DNA from: Streptomyces rhizoryzae
Lineage (GTDB): Bacteria > Actinomycetota > Actinomycetes > Streptomycetales > Streptomycetaceae
Direction: 5' to 3'
NCBI RefSeq assembly: GCF_023155275.1
Contig: NZ_JALMUV010000004.1
Span: 124,001-188,000, forward strand
DNA length: 64,000 nucleotides
Shown here piece after piece: positions 60,844 to 64,000 of this stretch (positions are counted from its first letter, which is position 1; each line of letters begins with the position of its first letter). The translations under genes and the position numbers were made by a program. The notes beneath the pieces are model-generated. The model was not told where the DNA came from. It was given only the letters and a program-made list of their open reading frames with translations, and searched no databases.

Positions 60844-60865
60844 CCTGGGTGAACACCGGGTCAGG
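60844..60865 (-). promoter_or_regulatory. Probable PHO box (PhoP binding site)
   Basis: On the minus strand two 11-base units lie head to tail: CCTGACCCGGT then GTTCACCCAGG. They match the Streptomyces PhoP direct-repeat unit (GTTCACC core) with exact 11-base phasing. The site is 92 bases upstream of the phosphoesterase start. Confidence 0.6.
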
Positions 60866-60970
60866 TGTCCCAGGGCAAAGCTTGACTCTCTGTTGACCGT
60901 TGGGCCGCGGTGGCGGACGCCTCCGTTCTACGCGAGCGGGGGGCGGCCCGCCACGCGGTGGCCGGCCCGG

Positions 60971-62284
60971 CTACTGCGCCAGGAGCGCCCGGCCGTACCA
61001 GTCGGTCTCGTCCCGTACTCCGGGCAGGGCGAAGAAGTAGCCGCCGCCGAAGGGGGTGACGTAGTCGGTCAGCGGCTCGCCGGCCAGCCGGCGCTGCACG
61101 GTCTCGAACTGGCGGGCCAGGTCCTGCTGGTAGCAGCAGAACAGCAGGCCCATGTCGAGGTTGCCGTTGCTGTCCGTGCCGCGGTCGTAGTTGTAGGCGC
61201 GGCGCAGCAGGCGCTGGCCGGCGGTGCCGGGGGTGCGCGGGTCGGCCTTGCGGATGTGGCTGTCCAGGGGGATGACGTCGCCCTTGGGGTCGCCGGGGTA
61301 GTCGGGGGTGTCGAACTCGTCGTCGCCGTCGAGCGGGGCGCCGGACTCCCGGGCGCGGCCGACCATCCGCTCCTGCTCGGTGAGCGAGACCCGGTCCCAG
61401 AACTCCACCAGCATCCGGATCAGCCGGACGGCCTGGTAGCTGCCGCCGACCGCCCAGTCCGGCTCGCCCGTGCCCGTGCCGACCCACACCAGGTCCCGCA
61501 TCGCGCGGGCCGATCCGGGGTCGGGGTTGCCGGTGCCGTCCTTGAAGCCGAAGAGGTTGCGGGGGGTGCCGGTGGGGCGGGGCGGGCTGGCGAAGCCGTC
61601 CAGCCGCCAGCGGACCTGGAGGCCGCCGCGGGTGTGCCGGGTGAGGTCGCGCAGCGCGTGCAGCACGGTGTCGGTGTCGTCGGCGCACAGCTGGAGACTG
61701 AGGTCGCCGTGGCACCAAGCGGGCTGGAGGTCGTCGTCGGGGAAGGCGGGCATCGCGGTCAGCCGGCGCGGTGCGCGGGCGCACAGGCCGAACCGGTCGT
61801 CGAACAGCGAGGCGCCGACGCCGACGGTGACGGCCAGGGCGCCGCCCGGCAGCCGCGCCCCGAGGATCCCGGAGTCGGCGGGCGGGCCGGTGATGCCGAG
61901 CGGCTCCGGCACCCCGCCGCCGGTCAGGAAGCGGGCCCGTGCGGTGAGCGTGCGCAGCAGTTCGGCCAGGTCCCGGCGGCTCTCGGCGGTGACGTCGAAG
62001 GCGGTGAACGCGGTGACCCGGCGGGGCGGGGTGAGGATCGCGGCCTGGTGCGGTCCGTGGAACGGGACGGGGGCCGCCGCGGTGCCGGGCAGCGCCGGCT
62101 GCGGCCCCGGGCCGGCGTACGGGGGCCGGGCGGGCGCGGCGGCGCCGCCGGCCGCGAGCCCGGCGCCGGCCAGCGCCGCCCCGCGCAGGAACCCCCGCCG
62201 GGCGACCCCGGAACGCCGGTCGCCGGCCGTCCCGCCGCCGCTCCCCCCGCTCCCGCCGGTCCGCTCGCGCCTGCCGTCGTTCAC
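60971..62284 (-). CDS. efeB: EfeB, Tat-exported Dyp-type heme peroxidase
   Basis: A 437-residue deferrochelatase/peroxidase. The N-terminus carries a twin-arginine signal ([19 protein letters not shown]). The Dyp fold is clear: the FKDGTGNPD motif holds the distal catalytic Asp, and later come [19 protein letters not shown] and [16 protein letters not shown]. It acts outside the membrane on heme or ferrous iron, together with EfeO. The GTG start at 62284 overlaps the EfeO stop by four bases, so translation is coupled. Confidence 0.95.
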   Translation of the reverse strand: MNDGRRERTGGSGGSGGGTAGDRRSGVARRGFLRGAALAGAGLAAGGAAAPARPPYAGPGPQPALPGTAAAPVPFHGPHQAAILTPPRRVTAFTAFDVTAESRRDLAELLRTLTARARFLTGGGVPEPLGITGPPADSGILGARLPGGALAVTVGVGASLFDDRFGLCARAPRRLTAMPAFPDDDLQPAWCHGDLSLQLCADDTDTVLHALRDLTRHTRGGLQVRWRLDGFASPPRPTGTPRNLFGFKDGTGNPDPGSARAMRDLVWVGTGTGEPDWAVGGSYQAVRLIRMLVEFWDRVSLTEQERMVGRARESGAPLDGDDEFDTPDYPGDPKGDVIPLDSHIRKADPRTPGTAGQRLLRRAYNYDRGTDSNGNLDMGLLFCCYQQDLARQFETVQRRLAGEPLTDYVTPFGGGYFFALPGVRDETDWYGRALLAQ

Positions 62285-63486
62285 ACCGTCCTCCGCGGAT
62301 CGCACAGGGTGGCCACCGAGGCCAGCCGCTCCACCAGATCGCCCACCGCCGCGTTGGCCCGCTCCCGGTCGGCGCGGCGCAGGGTACCGAGCGGGGGCCA
62401 CCGGCCGTCGTGCCGGAAGCCGTCGAGCAGGTGCGCGGTCCGGTCCAGCGCCCCGTCCAGGTCCGAAAGTCCGGGGTAGCGGGTGGTCAGCAGGGGGCGC
62501 AGGCGGGCGAGGACGGCGCGGGTGCCGTCGAGGTTGGCGCGGGCGGTGGCGAGGTTGCTGCCGCTGCCGTAGTCGGTGCGGCCGGTCAGCTCGGCCTGCG
62601 CGGTGTTCTCCAGGATCTCGTGCGCCCGCAGGCCGAGCGCCGCCGGGTCCATCCGGGCCTGCGCCCACCCGTCCCGCAGGGCGCGCACCGCGTCGGCGAG
62701 CGCGGTGGCCGGGCCGCGCAGGCCGGCGGCCGGCTCACCGTGCCACAGGCCGTACTCGACGCGGTGGAAGCCGGTGAACGCCGGATCGTGCACACCGCCG
62801 GCCAGACCGGCCGTGGTCCCGTTGATCGTGCGGTCGGCGTCCCCGAACGCCCCGTAGGCGGCGCCCAGTCGCTCGTAGCCGAGGTGGGCGGAGAGCCAGG
62901 CGGTGCGGGCGGCGGGCAGGTCGCCGGCGGCGACCGCGGCGCGCAGCACGGCGGTGCGGCGGACGAGGTCGGCCAGGCCGCCGGCCACCCACGTCTGGTA
63001 GTCCAGCGCCGGGCCGATCAGGTCGTGCTGGGTGACCGGTGCGGCGGCCGGGCCGCCGGGGCCGCCGCCGGCGACCCGGACCACCGGCCCGGTGACCGCG
63101 TTGGCGTCGTCCGGCAGGCAGGTGAAGGCGTACGCGCCCGGGCCGAGGCGGACCCGCAGCGACCGGGTGGTGCCGGGGCCGATGCCCTCGACCTCGCCGT
63201 GGACCGGTCCGCCGTGGGCGCCCCGGAGGTAGACCTCGGCGCCGCGGCTGGAGCTGTTGCGCAGGTCGAAGACCTGGAGGCCGGGGCGGGGGTGGTCCCA
63301 GCCGCGGCCGCAGTCGCCCGGGGAGACCTCGACGGTGGTGTGCGGGAGGCCGTCCGCGGGGGCCGGGGCGGCCGGCCGGGCGCCGGCGGTCAGCGTCACC
63401 GCGGTGACCGCGCCGGCGACCAGCACCGCGCCGGCGGGCCCCCAGACGCGCGGCGACCGCAGGCGCCGCAGGCCGGGTCGTGGCAC
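62281..63486 (-). CDS. efeO: EfeO, exported iron-binding protein of an Efe system
   Basis: A 401-residue protein. Residues 10-40 are a signal anchor ([20 protein letters not shown]). Residues 45-140 are a cupredoxin-like EfeO domain, and the rest is an imelysin (M75) domain with the HxxE motif in [13 protein letters not shown]. It should bind iron outside the membrane and deliver it to a permease. GTG 63486 has AGGAGG five bases upstream. The usual FTR1-type permease gene efeU is not next to it in this window. Confidence 0.93.
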   Translation of the reverse strand: MPRPGLRRLRSPRVWGPAGAVLVAGAVTAVTLTAGARPAAPAPADGLPHTTVEVSPGDCGRGWDHPRPGLQVFDLRNSSSRGAEVYLRGAHGGPVHGEVEGIGPGTTRSLRVRLGPGAYAFTCLPDDANAVTGPVVRVAGGGPGGPAAAPVTQHDLIGPALDYQTWVAGGLADLVRRTAVLRAAVAAGDLPAARTAWLSAHLGYERLGAAYGAFGDADRTINGTTAGLAGGVHDPAFTGFHRVEYGLWHGEPAAGLRGPATALADAVRALRDGWAQARMDPAALGLRAHEILENTAQAELTGRTDYGSGSNLATARANLDGTRAVLARLRPLLTTRYPGLSDLDGALDRTAHLLDGFRHDGRWPPLGTLRRADRERANAAVGDLVERLASVATLCDPRRTV

Positions 63487-63528
63487 GGGGCCTCCTGGAG
63501 CGGGCGGGAACGGGCGGTGTCGCGGAGC

Positions 63529-63553
63529 GGACGGACCGGCCGGCGGTCCGTCC
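63529..63553. promoter_or_regulatory. Inverted repeat upstream of efeO
   Basis: GGACGGAC (63529-63536) and GTCCGTCC (63546-63553) form an 8-base inverted repeat with a 9-base spacer, 43 bases upstream of the efeO start. It does not match the iron-box consensus I know, so its protein partner is unknown. Confidence 0.4.
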
Positions 63554-63739
63554 CGCCGCACATGCTAGGCAGAGCGGGCGCCGCCGAACATCCTTCCGGC
63601 GCCCCGGACACCAAGAGTTTCCCGTGCTGTCACCGGCCGGACGGCCGGCGCGGTCTCCGGCGGTGCGGTTTCCCGTAGCGCGGTTTCCGGTAGCCCGGAT
63701 TCCGGGGCGCGGCGAGTGAACCTCCGACCCTCCGCTACC

Positions 63740-63757
63740 GTCTACAGCCCTGTAGAC
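63740..63757. promoter_or_regulatory. Perfect palindrome upstream of the DUF347 gene
   Basis: GTCTACAGCCCTGTAGAC has perfect 8-base arms around a 2-base centre. It lies 47 bases before the DUF347 start. The TACA/TGTA arms recall BlaI/CopY- or GntR-type operators. Strong symmetry makes a regulator site likely. Confidence 0.6.
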
Positions 63758-63804
63758 ATTCGCTGGTCGCGAGCGGGCGCCACGGTGCGCCGAAAGGGCG
63801 GAAC

Positions 63805-64000
63805 ATGACGATCGGACAGCCGGACAGCACGGTGGCGGCGGCGCCGCGGCCGCGCGGAGCATACTCCGGCGGCGCACCGGGCCGGAGCAAGGTCCCCGAG
63901 GTCACGGCGCTGTTCTGGGTGGTGAAGATCCTCACCACCGGGATGGGCGAGACCGCCTCGGACTACCTGGGCCGCACCCTGGGGCCGATACCCGCCGGCG
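63805..64000 (+). CDS. DUF347 (COG4705) membrane protein, 3' partial
   Basis: ATG 63805, with AAAGGGCGG upstream, opens a frame that runs off the right edge after 65 codons. Residues 28-63 (KVPEVTALFWVVKILTTGMG followed by ETASDYLGR) match the repeat unit of DUF347 membrane proteins, which normally carry four such repeats. The function is not established; metal or acid stress roles have been proposed for some members. It is divergent from efeO. Confidence 0.85.
   Translation, partial: MTIGQPDSTVAAAPRPRGAYSGGAPGRSKVPEVTALFWVVKILTTGMGETASDYLGRTLGPIPAG

Noticed and set aside
57596..60896. Long plus-strand frames opposite the CPBP protease and phosphoesterase genes
   Set aside because: They are antisense shadows without motifs; the minus-strand genes have signal peptides and catalytic motifs.

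Overview
The window reads as the chromosome of a high-GC actinobacterium, most probably a Streptomyces. Signs are the extreme GC3 (giant shadow frames run antisense to real genes), many GTG starts, PucR/CdaR- and GbsR-type regulators, Hanks-type kinases and a Tat-exported EfeB. No identity search was possible, so the genus is an inference.

Region 1 (1-37976, all minus strand) is the main feature: part of a non-ribosomal peptide (NRP) biosynthetic cluster, read right to left as cytochrome P450, a stand-alone serine hydrolase of the penicillin-binding-protein/beta-lactamase fold, a complete five-module NRPS of 6220 aa, and a second NRPS whose 5' 5462 codons are present and which runs out of the window at base 1. 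Module order is A-T / C-A-T-E / C-A-T-E / C-A-T-E / C-A-T // C-A-T-E / C-A-T / C-A-T-E / C-A-T / C(partial). The product should have at least ten residues, with D residues at positions 2, 3, 4, 6 and 8. Specificity codes read by eye give Val at 3 and 9, Thr at 7, the same unassigned residue at 2 and 4, closely similar codes at 1 and 5, and acidic-pocket codes at 6 and 8. The hydrolase has no signal peptide and carries SxxK, YxN and HxG motifs plus a C-terminal beta-rich domain. It therefore looks like a PBP-type thioesterase (SurE/DsaJ/PenA-like) that would release the peptide in trans as a head-to-tail macrocycle. This is the most interesting candidate system here.

Region 2 (about 38.1-40.2 kb) is almost 2 kb upstream of the operon without a convincing gene. 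It contains inverted and direct repeats and ends in the 3' remnant of an unidentified gene.

Region 3 (40.3-44.3 kb) is a TetR regulator divergent from a hydrolase / aldo-keto reductase operon, followed by a MalY-type aminotransferase gene with a one-base frameshift. Nested palindromes lie between the divergent genes. Region 4 (44.4-46.0 kb) is a gene graveyard: a P450 N-terminus, an N-terminally truncated GbsR/MarR regulator, a decayed MarR gene, and a small gene broken by an exact 19-bp tandem duplication.

Region 5 (46.0-49.2 kb, minus) holds a cysteine-rich SufR-like regulator with a DUF3291 gene, and two glyoxalase/VOC genes flanking an AraC regulator. Region 6 (49.5-57.5 kb) holds a small secreted ORF with a strong terminator, an exported amidase overlapping an RmlD-like reductase, an MFS exporter divergent from its probable ArsR regulator with paired operators, a receptor kinase fused to a solute-binding domain, and a PucR/CdaR-type regulator.

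Region 7 (57.5-64.0 kb) holds a CPBP membrane protease, an exported phospholipase-C-like phosphoesterase behind a probable PHO box, an EfeO-EfeB iron uptake pair with overlapping reading frames and no EfeU visible, and the start of a DUF347 membrane protein gene at the right edge. No rRNA, tRNA, CRISPR array or intact insertion sequence was seen.
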